This document shows, in pieces, positions 36,785 through 46,167 of a stretch of DNA of 64,000 bases. Made by a program: the position numbers and the translations under genes. Source of the stretch: Roseovarius sp. EL26. GTDB taxonomy: Bacteria; Pseudomonadota; Alphaproteobacteria; Rhodobacterales; Rhodobacteraceae. Location: the NCBI RefSeq assembly GCF_900327775.1, contig NZ_OUMZ01000006.1, positions 62,001 to 126,000 of the forward strand, written 5' to 3'. The number at the start of each line of letters is the position of its first letter. The first letter of the stretch is position 1. The notes under the pieces were generated by a model. That model was not told the DNA's origin. It worked only from the letters and a program-made list of their open reading frames with translations, and searched no databases.

Positions 36785-38140
36785 ATGGTTAGTTCAAGTA
36801 AAATTCTTACGGTTTCCTATGGAACTTTTTCATGCACGTTGGAGGGGTTTGACGACTCTTTTGAAACCATGAAAGCAATCGCGGAATACTTCCGGGATTT
36901 GTCCGCTGATGACCGATATTTTGGCGCTGAGCCGTCCATTCCGGATACCGAAGTTCTGGCACGTATCGCGGAAACCAAAAGTGCCCAGCGAGTAGAGGCG
37001 CGTCAAGACAATGGCAATGTTGTACTGCGCACTGAAACGCCTTCCGAAGCGTTGACAGATAATGACATTGAAACCAAAGACGCCGATTCAGGTGAAACCA
37101 ATGCTGTAACACCTGACATTGACAAAACATCCGAGACTGAAACCGCGCCTGATAGTGCGGCGTCAAAGCTAAACCGCATTCGCTCTGCCGCGCCAGAATC
37201 CGACATCGCATACGAAGAAGACTATAGCGATGATGAACCCATCGACATCATTGATGAACCAGATCAAGCATCGCGCTTTTCTGCAGCATTGTCTGAAGCT
37301 GATGGCATGGAAGAACCGCTGACGAATCCAGACACGTTGTCCCAACTGGTGGATGACGCTCGCCCTGATTACATAGACCAAGAGGCCATCCCCAGTAGCA
37401 ACCAACCTGACGCGCCCAAAAACACATCACACGATAAGATTGATAAAGTCCCCTCTGTTGACCCTTATGAGGCATCTGATGATGTTTCGCGTATTTTTGA
37501 ACAAGCCGAAGATCAGCGCCATGCGCCTGAATCCAGCACTCGCCGCAGCGCCATTCAGCACCTGCGCGCAGCAGTTGCTGCGGCACGCGCGGAAAAGTCT
37601 GCGGGGTCAGAGCTGACAAAAGACGTCGATGAACAACCTTATCGCAGTGACATTGAAAGCGTCATGCGCCCACGACGGCCGCGCATCCTAGGAACTCATT
37701 CCCCAGAGCGGCCCGACACTGAGCAATCTTCCGCGCCATTGAAACTTGTTGCAGAGCAACGCGTTGACACAGCGCAAGATCCCATTCTGCCACGTCGACT
37801 GTCGGCCGAGATGGCCGCGTCGACAACGCCCACCAATGCCATTGGATCTGCACATGGTACGTTCATGGAATATGCTCAGGAAATGGGCGCTGATGACCTT
37901 GCAGATTTGCTTGAGGCAGCAGCGGCATACATGTCTGATATTGAAGGTTTACCTCAGTTTTCCAGACCCATGCTGATGGGGAAACTGAAAGAGCTTAAGA
38001 AATCAAACTACTCCCGCGAGGACACACTGCGTTCTTTTGGGCAGCTTCTGCGCCGGGGCAAGATCAAAAAGCTCAAAGGTGGACGTTTCTCTATCACAGA
38101 TGAAACAGATTACCGCGCGGATGATCGCAGCGTTGGCTGA
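36785..38140 (+). CDS. Acidic protein of unknown function with conserved N- and C-terminal domains
   Basis: The 451-residue product starts with a compact domain (residues about 6-60: KILTVSYGTFSCTLEGFDD, FETMKAIAEYFRDLS), then about 270 acidic, low-complexity residues rich in D, E, S and T, with likely disorder. It ends with a structured region (about residues 360-440: FMEYAQEMGADDLADLLEAAAAY, LMGKLKELKKSNYSREDTLRSFGQLLRRGKIKKLKGG). The latter looks like an all-helical, basic C-terminal domain. I have the impression that the N-terminal motif recurs in Rhodobacterales proteins, sometimes labelled CheA-like, but no kinase motif is present. It is monocistronic. Confidence 0.75.
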   Translation: MVSSSKILTVSYGTFSCTLEGFDDSFETMKAIAEYFRDLSADDRYFGAEPSIPDTEVLARIAETKSAQRVEARQDNGNVVLRTETPSEALTDNDIETKDADSGETNAVTPDIDKTSETETAPDSAASKLNRIRSAAPESDIAYEEDYSDDEPIDIIDEPDQASRFSAALSEADGMEEPLTNPDTLSQLVDDARPDYIDQEAIPSSNQPDAPKNTSHDKIDKVPSVDPYEASDDVSRIFEQAEDQRHAPESSTRRSAIQHLRAAVAAARAEKSAGSELTKDVDEQPYRSDIESVMRPRRPRILGTHSPERPDTEQSSAPLKLVAEQRVDTAQDPILPRRLSAEMAASTTPTNAIGSAHGTFMEYAQEMGADDLADLLEAAAAYMSDIEGLPQFSRPMLMGKLKELKKSNYSREDTLRSFGQLLRRGKIKKLKGGRFSITDETDYRADDRSVG

Positions 38141-38192
38141 TACTGTAACATTTGCTAGACCAAACTTGTTAAGAACTTACGATTTTTGAACA

Positions 38193-38231
38193 TTTGTCGG
38201 TTCGCGTGGCCATTTCCCGCTGACCGACAAA
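38193..38231. repeat. Inverted repeat upstream of the FkbM methyltransferase gene
   Basis: Nine-base arms TTTGTCGGT and ACCGACAAA, with an inner GCG/CGC pairing, can fold across an apical loop of about 11 bases. It lies between the acidic protein gene and the methyltransferase. No T-run follows, so an operator or RNA structure is as likely as a terminator. Confidence 0.45.
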
Positions 38232-38283
38232 CATCTTCGTGATCGGGTTTGCAGTTGTCTTATGTCGCCGTTAGCTAACGCCA

Positions 38284-39219
38284 ATGAAAAACAGCGCCCA
38301 GCATAAAAACGCCCCAAGGCGCCAGCTTGTCTATTCAGGGCTGAGCGCACGTATTCAATACTGTATATTGATGACGCTGTATCGCTTCGCCTTTACACGA
38401 GGGGCGTATGGGCGATTTGCCCGGAGCCTCAGCCGACTGTTTCCCTCAAATAATGCTGTATGGTTGCATCTTGATGATGGTCCCGGATTTCGTATTACCA
38501 TGGATGACGCGTATTGGACACGCTTTGCTCTTTTTCATTTTCCCTATGAGCCAGAAATTGACACGATTTTACGCACCTCCGTTGGTCGAACCAGCCTTTT
38601 TTGCGATCTTGGCGCAAACAAAGGGTTTTGGACAAGCCGCGCAGCACCTTTGTTTCAAAAGGTCATTTCCGTCGAAGCCTCAGCCCAAACATTTAGCATC
38701 TTGAAGCAAAATGCCAAAGATCTACAAAATGTCCGACTGCACCACGCCGCCATCCACAATCAAACCGGCGAAGAGCTGACTTTCGTGAACACATATCTCA
38801 GCCACGCCTCTGCCAGACTTTTGCAAGACGGCACTGCCGGGCAGGCGGACCAGACTGAAACGGTCACGACGCTTAAGGTCGATGATCTTGTACCTGTAGG
38901 CATGCCTGCCCTGATCAAGATGGATGTCGAAGGCGCTGAGGTAAGCGCAATTGAAGGGGCAGCGCGCACGCTCAACGATGGCTCCGTCCTGATTTACGAA
39001 GATCACGGCGCTGACCATGATTGCGCCCCCAGCGCGCATTTTCTGTCGCGTCCGGAAATGCGTCTCTATTCGATCGAAGATGGGCTGAAACCTGTGAAGT
39101 CGCTGGATCAAATCCGCCAGATTAAAACTGACACCTACAAAGGGTATAACTTTCTGGCCGCGCAAAAAAACTCTCCTTTGCTGGGCGCTATTGTCGAACA
39201 TTTTGCAAATCACACTTGA
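38284..39219 (+). CDS. FkbM-family methyltransferase
   Basis: The 311-residue protein has the SAM-binding motif LFCDLGANKGFWTS, the acidic VISVEAS strand, and the FkbM signature KMDVEGAEVSAIEGA. FkbM enzymes O-methylate hydroxyl groups on polyketides or glycans. With surface polysaccharide genes in the same region, a glycan target is plausible but not shown. No membrane segments or signal peptide are clear. Confidence 0.85.
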   Translation: MKNSAQHKNAPRRQLVYSGLSARIQYCILMTLYRFAFTRGAYGRFARSLSRLFPSNNAVWLHLDDGPGFRITMDDAYWTRFALFHFPYEPEIDTILRTSVGRTSLFCDLGANKGFWTSRAAPLFQKVISVEASAQTFSILKQNAKDLQNVRLHHAAIHNQTGEELTFVNTYLSHASARLLQDGTAGQADQTETVTTLKVDDLVPVGMPALIKMDVEGAEVSAIEGAARTLNDGSVLIYEDHGADHDCAPSAHFLSRPEMRLYSIEDGLKPVKSLDQIRQIKTDTYKGYNFLAAQKNSPLLGAIVEHFANHT

Positions 39220-39260
39220 ACCGGCTAACTCTGACGTTCAACTTTGCATAAGGATCACAC

Positions 39261-39854
39261 GTGCCCCAACCTCGCGCATGGCAAAAAATGTTGTCCGGTC
39301 GCAGGCTTGACCTGCTGGACCCAACCCCAGTGGATGTTGAGATCGAAGATATCGCGCATGGCCTGTCTTTTGTCGCGCGTTGGAATGGCCAGACCTCTGG
39401 TGACTTTGCCTATTCCGTTGCTGAACACTCACTTTTAGTCGAAATCTTGTATCATCGGCTTAATCCTAAAACACCGGCCAAATGGCGTTTGGCCGCATTG
39501 CTGCATGATGCCCCTGAATATGTCATCGGCGACATGATTTCACCGGTAAAGGCTGCCGTTGGGCCCAGTTATGACCAACTTGATGCACGATTGAATGCAG
39601 TCATTCATATCCGCTTTGGTCTGCCTGCAACACTTCCGGTAGCAGTCAAAAAGCAGATCAAAAAGGCCGATAAGATCAGCGCTTGGATGGAAGCCACAAA
39701 AATCGCCGGTTTTAGCGAGACTGAAGCCAACAAATTCTTTGGCAAGCCAGATCGATCTGTAATGGATGGACTTGATATTCATCTACGCCCGCCAACACAG
39801 GTGCGTGCCGATTATACCGCGCGACACAATGTTTTATTGGCAGAAATGGAATGA
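39261..39854 (+). CDS. HD-domain phosphohydrolase (YfbR/nucleotidase-like)
   Basis: This 197-residue HD protein shows the metal ligands in YSVAEHSLLVE, LLHDAPEYVIGD and ADKISAWME, resembling the YfbR 5'-nucleotidase branch. It probably hydrolyses nucleotide monophosphates. The GTG start at 39261 was chosen because AAGGAT lies seven bases upstream. Its stop overlaps the next gene (ATGA). Confidence 0.82.
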   Translation: MPQPRAWQKMLSGRRLDLLDPTPVDVEIEDIAHGLSFVARWNGQTSGDFAYSVAEHSLLVEILYHRLNPKTPAKWRLAALLHDAPEYVIGDMISPVKAAVGPSYDQLDARLNAVIHIRFGLPATLPVAVKKQIKKADKISAWMEATKIAGFSETEANKFFGKPDRSVMDGLDIHLRPPTQVRADYTARHNVLLAEME

Positions 39855-40336
39855 TCTATATTCGCCATGCCGGGGCACTGGATGCCAACGCAATGGCCAG
39901 ACTGCTGAATGAGATCATCCACAAAGGCGGCACAACTGCGTTTACTAACCCCGTCACTTGCGACACCATCACCCAATGGCTAACCCATCGCCATGACGCA
40001 TCTGCATGGCAGGTGGTAGAAGATGACAACGGCACCCTATTGGGATTTCAATCCATCGAGCCCCGTCAGATCCTGCCAGCAGATGCCTGCGACATTGGCA
40101 CATTTGTCAGTCCCGATAGCGTCGGATTGGGTGTTGGCACAAAATTATTCGAAGCCTCACACAAAGCCGCAACCGCACTTGGGTATCGCTGGATCAATGC
40201 GACCATCCGCACTGACAATGCCGGGGGGCTGGCCTATTACCAAAGTCGCGGCTTTGAAAATTACGCCCTCCACCCCAATATTCGGCTTGAAAACGGGTTG
40301 ACGGTGGACAAGATCAGCAAGCGCTTTGATCTTTAA
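39851..40336 (+). CDS. GNAT-family N-acetyltransferase (phosphinothricin-acetyltransferase-like)
   Basis: The 161-residue protein has the acetyl-CoA binding signature LGVGTKLFEASHKAA and the terminal YYQSRGFEN motif. The opening IRHAGALDANAMARLLNEII resembles phosphinothricin or amino-acid acetyltransferases. The substrate is unknown. It is translationally coupled to the HD gene and ends in a four-base convergent overlap with regA. Confidence 0.82.
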   Translation: MIYIRHAGALDANAMARLLNEIIHKGGTTAFTNPVTCDTITQWLTHRHDASAWQVVEDDNGTLLGFQSIEPRQILPADACDIGTFVSPDSVGLGVGTKLFEASHKAATALGYRWINATIRTDNAGGLAYYQSRGFENYALHPNIRLENGLTVDKISKRFDL

Positions 40337-40887
40337 CGTGGCGAGCGTTTCGCCAAAATACGCTGCAACGTCCGGCGGTGCATGTTCAGACGCCGCGCAG
40401 TTTCAGACACATTGCGATCGCAAAGTTCATACACCCTTTGGATATGCTCCCAGCGCACACGGTCCGCGCTCATCGGGTTTTCCGGGGGTGGGGGAAGCTC
40501 ATCACTGCTGGCCAACAGCGCATTGGTGATGTCCGTCGCATCCGCAGGCTTTGACAGGTAATCAGTAGCACCAATCTTCACTGCAGCCACCGCCGTAGCA
40601 ATCGCCCCATATCCGGTCAGGACAACAATTCGACTGTCGGGGCGTTTTTCGCGAATGGTTTCAACAACATCCAAACCATTGCCATCCCCCAAACGCAGAT
40701 CGCAAACCGCATAGGCCGGGGGACGCGCCGTGGCAATCGCCTTGCCAGCCGCAACTGATTCAGCCGTTTCAACATCAAATCCGCGTTTCTCCATGGCTTT
40801 CGCCAATCGTTTGAGAAACGGCTCATCATCATCCAACAGAAGAAGCGAGCGATCTTCGCCAAGGTCCCGCAGGTTTTCGGCCATCAT
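40333..40887 (-). CDS. regA: Redox response regulator RegA/PrrA/ActR
   Basis: RegA is the response regulator of the global redox two-component system controlling respiration, photosynthesis or carbon and nitrogen assimilation genes. The receiver domain has phosphorylation site Asp63 in YAVCDLRLGD, the Thr in LTGYGA, and Lys in YLSKPAD. The Fis-type HTH C-terminus ends RVYELCDRNVSETARRLN and MHRRTLQRILAKRSPR, which is very strongly conserved in this family. It lies 52 bases after senC on the same strand. Confidence 0.96.
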   Translation of the reverse strand: MMAENLRDLGEDRSLLLLDDDEPFLKRLAKAMEKRGFDVETAESVAAGKAIATARPPAYAVCDLRLGDGNGLDVVETIREKRPDSRIVVLTGYGAIATAVAAVKIGATDYLSKPADATDITNALLASSDELPPPPENPMSADRVRWEHIQRVYELCDRNVSETARRLNMHRRTLQRILAKRSPR

Positions 40888-40939
40888 GCCTCTCCATATT
40901 CAAGCGCTAAAGGATTTCTAGCCCGCCGCCTCTTGCGCG

Positions 40940-41569
40940 TCAAACCGCATCCAGAAAACAGGCCACCCGATCTGCCACTTGTTCGGGCGTCAGGACTCGT
41001 TGGAAAAACTCAACAAAGCCATATTCTGGCAATGTCAGATAGGACATTGTCGTATGGTCCATCAGATAGAAGTCTTCATCACCATCCTCAGACGGCTGCT
41101 TTTGATAAAAGACGCGGTAGGCCTTAGCCGCAGCGCGAACCTGCTCTTCACTGCCTGTCAGCCCCTGCATATTAGGGTGCATATATTCGGTGTATTCTTT
41201 CATCACCTCAGGCGTATCGCGTGCGGGATCAACAGTGATCATCACCGGTTTGATGTTTTCGCCACGTTGCTTAAGGATATCCGCCGCTGCTGCATTGCGC
41301 GCTGAATCCACGGGGCAGACATCGGGGCAAAAGGTGTAGCCGAAGTAGATCAATGCTGGCTTATCGATCACCTCTTTGTCAGTCACCGTCGCTCCAGTTC
41401 CATCAACCAATGTAAAGGAACCGCCGATTTGCCCGGCACCACCTGCAATTTGGCTACCGCGACATTGCGCAAACTGGTCGTTCGATCCGGATTGGCTGCT
41501 GACATAATATGTCACCCCCAACAAGCCTACCGCTGCCACACCTGCGATTACCGCAACCATTCGTGCCAT
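40940..41569 (-). CDS. senC: SCO1/SenC/PrrC-type copper chaperone
   Basis: The 209-residue membrane-anchored protein delivers copper to cytochrome c oxidase. A TM anchor (VAVIAGVAAVGLLGVTYYVS) is followed by the thioredoxin-like fold with the copper site CPDVCPVDSAR (CxxxC) and the distal His in YLMDHTTMSYL. It sits between regA and divergent regB, the standard regB-senC-regA arrangement, where it links oxidase assembly and redox signalling. Confidence 0.95.
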   Translation of the reverse strand: MARMVAVIAGVAAVGLLGVTYYVSSQSGSNDQFAQCRGSQIAGGAGQIGGSFTLVDGTGATVTDKEVIDKPALIYFGYTFCPDVCPVDSARNAAAADILKQRGENIKPVMITVDPARDTPEVMKEYTEYMHPNMQGLTGSEEQVRAAAKAYRVFYQKQPSEDGDEDFYLMDHTTMSYLTLPEYGFVEFFQRVLTPEQVADRVACFLDAV

Positions 41570-41657
41570 TTCACTATCCTTTTGCTATCGGGCTTGCGCA
41601 TCCACCTGCCGCACATCTAGCATTGGATCAGAAACTTGCAACGGGACGGAAGCGCAC

Positions 41658-43043
41658 ATGCCACAAAACGCAGATACTGCGCTGAAACACCGCTACTGGA
41701 TTCGCCTGCGGACGCTTGTTTTGCTGCGTTGGTGGGCGATTATTGGTCAGACTTCGGCCCTGATCATTGCTCAGCGCCTGTACAATCTCGATGTGGAAAC
41801 CGGCCTCTGTTATGCCGTCATCGGCGTTTCTATCATCAGCAATTTAGTTGCGGCGTTTATTTACCCCGAAAACAAGCGGTTGTCAGAATCTGAAACCTTC
41901 TTTGTTGTTCTGTTCGACCTATTGCAACTGGGGTTGATGCTTTATCTGACTGGTGGACTTAACAATCCGTTTTCCATCCTGATTGTTGGTCCTGTCACTG
42001 TCTCGGCCTCGGCCTTATCCGTCCGGTCCACAGCAGCATTGGGGCTGGTGGCAATCGGCATTGTATCTGTGTTGTTGTTCTATTATTTACCACTGCGCAC
42101 TGATCAAGGGTTTGTCCTGCGTATGCCTGACATATTCCGGTTCGGAAACTGGGCTGCGATCATCATTGGAATTGTCTTTTTAGGTGTCTATTCCCGCTGG
42201 ATTGTATCCGAAATGACCGCCATGCACGATGCCCTGCAAGCCACTCAAATGGCGCTCGCCCGCGAACAAAAGCTTACCGATCTTGGTGGAGTCATCGCCG
42301 CAGCGGCCCATGAAATGGGAACGCCACTGGCCACCATCAAGCTAACCAGCGCAGAACTAGCTGATGAGCTTTCAGACAATGAAGACCTGCAAAGCGATGC
42401 CTTGCTAATCCGAGAACAGGCAGATCGTTGCCGTGATATTCTGCGCTCCATGGGGCGGGCCGGAAAAGATGACCTACAAATGCGCTACGCACCCATTTCC
42501 ACCGTCATTGAAGAGGCGGCAGAGCCGCATACTGACCGCGGCAAGTCGCTTAATTTTGATTACGCATCAGCAAGTAAAGTCAATTCGTATCATCCGGTCA
42601 TACAGCGGCGCTCTGAAATCATTCATGGGCTGCGCAACCTGATACAAAACGCCGTCGATTTTGCGCAAAGCACGGTATGGATCGAAGCCCACTGGAACGC
42701 TGATAGAATATCCATTCGCATTATGGATGATGGCAAAGGTTATCCAATTGATATGATAGGTCGAATAGGTGATCCTTTCATGCGTCGCAGGGCGTCTGCA
42801 CCTGACACCCACAGACCCGGTTATGATGGCATGGGGCTGGGGTTGTTCATTGCCAAAACTCTACTGGAGCGCTCTGGTGCAGATCTAAGTTTTGCCAATG
42901 GTACAGAAGCAGATAGCAAGCGTTTTGGCGGCGGGCATAGGTTAGGCGCAATTGTCGAAGTCAGCTGGCCACGTGCAAAGTTAGAAGTGGCTGAGGGCGC
43001 AGATCGCAAGCCATTAGGGGAAAACCAACCGCATCTGGCCTGA
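41658..43043 (+). CDS. regB: Redox sensor histidine kinase RegB/PrrB
   Basis: RegB autophosphorylates and phosphorylates RegA under reducing conditions. The 461-residue protein has about six TM segments (residues 20-180), including the quinone-sensing motif GGLNNPF at 99-105. The H-box His218 lies in AAAHEMGTPLATIKL, and the redox-active cysteine position Cys258 is in ADRCRDILRSMGR. ATPase motifs (NLIQNAVDFA, MDDGKGYP, GMGLGLFIAKTLLE) complete the kinase. It is divergent from senC. Confidence 0.96.
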   Translation: MPQNADTALKHRYWIRLRTLVLLRWWAIIGQTSALIIAQRLYNLDVETGLCYAVIGVSIISNLVAAFIYPENKRLSESETFFVVLFDLLQLGLMLYLTGGLNNPFSILIVGPVTVSASALSVRSTAALGLVAIGIVSVLLFYYLPLRTDQGFVLRMPDIFRFGNWAAIIIGIVFLGVYSRWIVSEMTAMHDALQATQMALAREQKLTDLGGVIAAAAHEMGTPLATIKLTSAELADELSDNEDLQSDALLIREQADRCRDILRSMGRAGKDDLQMRYAPISTVIEEAAEPHTDRGKSLNFDYASASKVNSYHPVIQRRSEIIHGLRNLIQNAVDFAQSTVWIEAHWNADRISIRIMDDGKGYPIDMIGRIGDPFMRRRASAPDTHRPGYDGMGLGLFIAKTLLERSGADLSFANGTEADSKRFGGGHRLGAIVEVSWPRAKLEVAEGADRKPLGENQPHLA

Positions 43044-43126
43044 TACAAAGCAATGTCGCCGTCTTAACCTTACATTAACTATGTTTGCCCAATCCTGAAG
43101 ATCTCAAACACAGCTCTGGGGGCACT

Positions 43127-44635
43127 ATGTCTGTATGGGTTTATATCGGGGTCGGGGTTGCGGCGGGGATATTGTCTTTGGTGGTAATCAGCATCGCCGC
43201 CTGGCTATTCTCTTCTCAAGCCGCACCAGATGGCCCCCAGAGCAATCATACCACTTCAAGGTTTCTGTTTCATGCCGATCAACTGATTGACCATAACCTT
43301 AATGATCTAGACAGCCCACATACCGTAAAACCGACCCTTCAGACCTGGCAGGATTTTCGCAACTGGACAGCAGGGCGATTTGGCACGCTGCCCGAAACAC
43401 TTGCCCATCACGCACCACAAAATGTAAAGATTTTTGATGAAAACGATGGTTCTGCCACGCTTGAGATCCGTTACAAAAATTGTAATCACCTTGTCATTTT
43501 GAGCGACGCCTCTGAACTTTCACCCGTGGGAAAACATCAGCTGCTACGCAACAGCAGAGCGCGAATGGCAGAGCAAGGCACATTAGAATCCGCACCCTGC
43601 GCGATCTTACAAATCAATCCCCAAGACGGACAGCGTCAGGAAAGCGCCCTTTGGCAACAGTTCACCAATGATCAGAAGGATATTCTTGATCGTGATATCA
43701 CCGAAATGCTCGAACAAAACATCACACAACCCAGACAGATCGCCCTCAACCAGGCATCGGGCACGCGGTGGGTAGAACTTATGGTGCATGAAACCGAGGA
43801 CCTCCGATCGTGCTATGCCACAGACATTTCAGAATTGGTTGAAGCTAAGAACGCGCAACGAGCCTTTTTGCAAACCTTGACTAAAACATTTGCGAACCTG
43901 TCTACGGGTCTATGTATTTTCGATCGTGATCATCAATTGGTGCTGTTCAATCCTGCCCTTGTTAACCTGACTCATTTACCGATTGATTTTCTTAGTGCAC
44001 GGCCAAATTTGATGAGCTTCTTTGACAAATTACGCGACCTTCAGATGATGCCTGAACCGAAAAACTATGCCGCATGGCGCATTCAAATCAACCAGATGAT
44101 CACCAGTGCCGTTGGTGGAAACTATGATGAAACATGGCCGCTGCCAAACGGGTTGACCTATCGCATCACCGGGCGCCCACATCCGGACGGGGCTGTCGCA
44201 TTTCTGTTTGATGACATCACAGACGATGTTGTGCTAACCCGTCGGTTTCGCACCCAAATCGACATTCGGCAAACCACCCTTGATTCACTCGAGGATGCCA
44301 TCGCTGTCTTTTCCCCAGCCAAAACCCTGTTGTTCTGTAATGCAGCCCTGGCCCGCCTGATCGGATTTGACCCCGATCAAGGCATTACTGAAATTTCTGT
44401 GATTGACCTGATTGAACGCTGCGCAATTGGTTCCACTGAATTACAGAGCTGGAACGAAATTGAAAAGCAGCTGTCGACACCAACACACCAAATAGCGTTT
44501 TCTAAAATCATTCAAGGCAAGTCTGGACCACGCTGGCAATGTCATATTGCGCCCCTTGCAGGGAATTTGCTCATGCTGCGGATTTGCAAGCCTGACATCA
44601 AAAAGCTGGTCAAAACACAGCCGGAAATCGCCTGA
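43127..44635 (+). CDS. Membrane-anchored PAS-domain protein without a kinase domain
   Basis: The 502-residue protein has one N-terminal TM (MSVWVYIGVGVAAGILSLVVI), a periplasmic or cytoplasmic middle part, and two PAS-type regions: about residues 255-375 (FANLSTGLCIFDRDHQLVLFNPAL, PAS-7 like) and about 385-490 (LDSLEDAIAVFSPAKTLLFCNAAL). It stops after the second PAS with no histidine kinase, GGDEF or EAL domain. The ATG at 43127 has GGGGG upstream. Its location after regB suggests a redox or energy signal input; its partner is unknown. Confidence 0.8.
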   Translation: MSVWVYIGVGVAAGILSLVVISIAAWLFSSQAAPDGPQSNHTTSRFLFHADQLIDHNLNDLDSPHTVKPTLQTWQDFRNWTAGRFGTLPETLAHHAPQNVKIFDENDGSATLEIRYKNCNHLVILSDASELSPVGKHQLLRNSRARMAEQGTLESAPCAILQINPQDGQRQESALWQQFTNDQKDILDRDITEMLEQNITQPRQIALNQASGTRWVELMVHETEDLRSCYATDISELVEAKNAQRAFLQTLTKTFANLSTGLCIFDRDHQLVLFNPALVNLTHLPIDFLSARPNLMSFFDKLRDLQMMPEPKNYAAWRIQINQMITSAVGGNYDETWPLPNGLTYRITGRPHPDGAVAFLFDDITDDVVLTRRFRTQIDIRQTTLDSLEDAIAVFSPAKTLLFCNAALARLIGFDPDQGITEISVIDLIERCAIGSTELQSWNEIEKQLSTPTHQIAFSKIIQGKSGPRWQCHIAPLAGNLLMLRICKPDIKKLVKTQPEIA

Positions 44636-44675
44636 TCTACATTGCAGGCAGCGGCAGCACGTGTAATGTCGTATC

Positions 44676-45158
44676 ATGCCAACCTTTAGCCAAATCATCA
44701 CCTCTCACTCTCCTGAAGAGACGTGCAAACTTGCACAACAATTGGCACCCTGTCTGGATGTCGGTGATGTTGTATTGTTATCGGGTGGCATTGGTGCCGG
44801 GAAAACACATTTTGCTCGCTGCTTCATTCAGGCCCTGCTGGACGTGCCCGAAGATATCCCATCGCCGACATTCACATTGGTTCAAACATACACCGCGAAG
44901 GGGTTGGAAATCTGGCATACTGACCTTTACCGCCTCAGCGATGTCTACGAAATCGAAGAGCTTGGCCTGACAGAGGCCTTTGAAACCGCCATCTGTCTTG
45001 TTGAATGGCCGGATCGGTTAAGAAATTTCGCACCCAAGGGCGCATTAAATATCACTCTCAGCAGCACCCAACAGGATGATCAGCGCAAGCTGCATCTGAG
45101 CTGGGATAATCAAAGTTGGGGTGAAAAACTAAAAGGGCTTTTGAATGCCGTCGCGTAA
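44676..45158 (+). CDS. tsaE: tRNA threonylcarbamoyladenosine biosynthesis ATPase TsaE
   Basis: TsaE is the ATPase of the complex that makes the universal t6A modification at tRNA position 37. The 160-residue protein has the P-loop SGGIGAGKTHFAR, the conserved SPTFTLVQTY and the metal-binding HTDLYRL. It overlaps the next gene by 14 bases, beginning a tightly coupled operon that also carries amgK and murU. Confidence 0.93.
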   Translation: MPTFSQIITSHSPEETCKLAQQLAPCLDVGDVVLLSGGIGAGKTHFARCFIQALLDVPEDIPSPTFTLVQTYTAKGLEIWHTDLYRLSDVYEIEELGLTEAFETAICLVEWPDRLRNFAPKGALNITLSSTQQDDQRKLHLSWDNQSWGEKLKGLLNAVA

Positions 45159-46167
45159 CGATTTACTCAACAATTTTATCACCCACTCTGGATGGAGTGA
45201 GGCCGAGATCAGCATGGTGGCTGGCGATGCGTCCAACCGAAAGTACTTTCGTCTGCGGCAACACGATAACACCACTGCTATTATCATGGATGCCCCGCCC
45301 GAAAAGGGTGAAGATGTTCGGCCTTTTGTCAACATATCAACCCACCTGTCCGGGCTTGGCTTTAGCGCACCCCGCATTCTGGCACAGGATGATACGGCCG
45401 GGTTCTTGTTGCTCGAAGATCTTGGCGATGATCTTTTTGCGCGGGTGTTGAAAAATGATCTTTCGAAAGAAAACCGTCTCTATTCCGCGGCAACAACGTT
45501 ATTGGCAGATCTTCACACCCATCCTACACCAGAGGGCCTGGGCGCATACAGCCCAGCCGTAATGGCAGATCTGGCCGCGCTGGCATTTGACTGGTATCTC
45601 ACGCAGGCAGATAAAAAAAATAACGCCGCTGCTCAAGAGTTTCGCCAGAAAATGCAGCAGGTTCTTGAGGATTATGCCCCAGATACAAATGTCCTCATTC
45701 AACGGGATTACCATGCTGAAAACCTGCTGTGGCTGCCTGATCGCAACGGAACCGCGCGGGTTGGGCTTTTGGATTACCAAGACGCCCTCAAGGGTCACCG
45801 CGCCTATGATCTTGTCTCGCTATTGCAAGACGCTCGCCGTGATGTCAGCCCGCAGGTCCAACAAGCCATGCTGGAACAGTACATTTCGCAAACTGATGTC
45901 AACGACACGAAATTCCGCAACGCCTATTATTGCCTTGGTGCACAACGCAACCTGCGTATTGTTGGCGTCTTTGCCCGACTTTGTGTACGTGACGGCAAAG
46001 CGCATTATGTTGACCTGATCCCACGGGTCTGGGCCCATTTAATGCGCGACCTCGACCATCCCGCGATGGCAGACGTTGCGACATTGGTGCGTGATACCCT
46101 GCCCAGCCCAACCCTCGAAACCCTGCAAAGGCTCAAAGACAAATGCGCAACGCTCCAGACGCCGTAA
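45145..46167 (+). CDS. amgK: AmgK-type N-acetylmuramate/N-acetylglucosamine kinase (APH family)
   Basis: AmgK phosphorylates the anomeric position of MurNAc or GlcNAc, allowing peptidoglycan recycling without the usual MurQ route. The 340-residue protein begins with GDASNRKYFRL, and the catalytic loop LIQRDYHAENLLWL and metal loop LLDYQDALKGH are intact. Assignment over a generic aminoglycoside phosphotransferase rests on the directly following murU homologue, overlapping by 25 bases, the known amgK-murU pair. Confidence 0.85.
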   Translation: MPSRNDLLNNFITHSGWSEAEISMVAGDASNRKYFRLRQHDNTTAIIMDAPPEKGEDVRPFVNISTHLSGLGFSAPRILAQDDTAGFLLLEDLGDDLFARVLKNDLSKENRLYSAATTLLADLHTHPTPEGLGAYSPAVMADLAALAFDWYLTQADKKNNAAAQEFRQKMQQVLEDYAPDTNVLIQRDYHAENLLWLPDRNGTARVGLLDYQDALKGHRAYDLVSLLQDARRDVSPQVQQAMLEQYISQTDVNDTKFRNAYYCLGAQRNLRIVGVFARLCVRDGKAHYVDLIPRVWAHLMRDLDHPAMADVATLVRDTLPSPTLETLQRLKDKCATLQTP

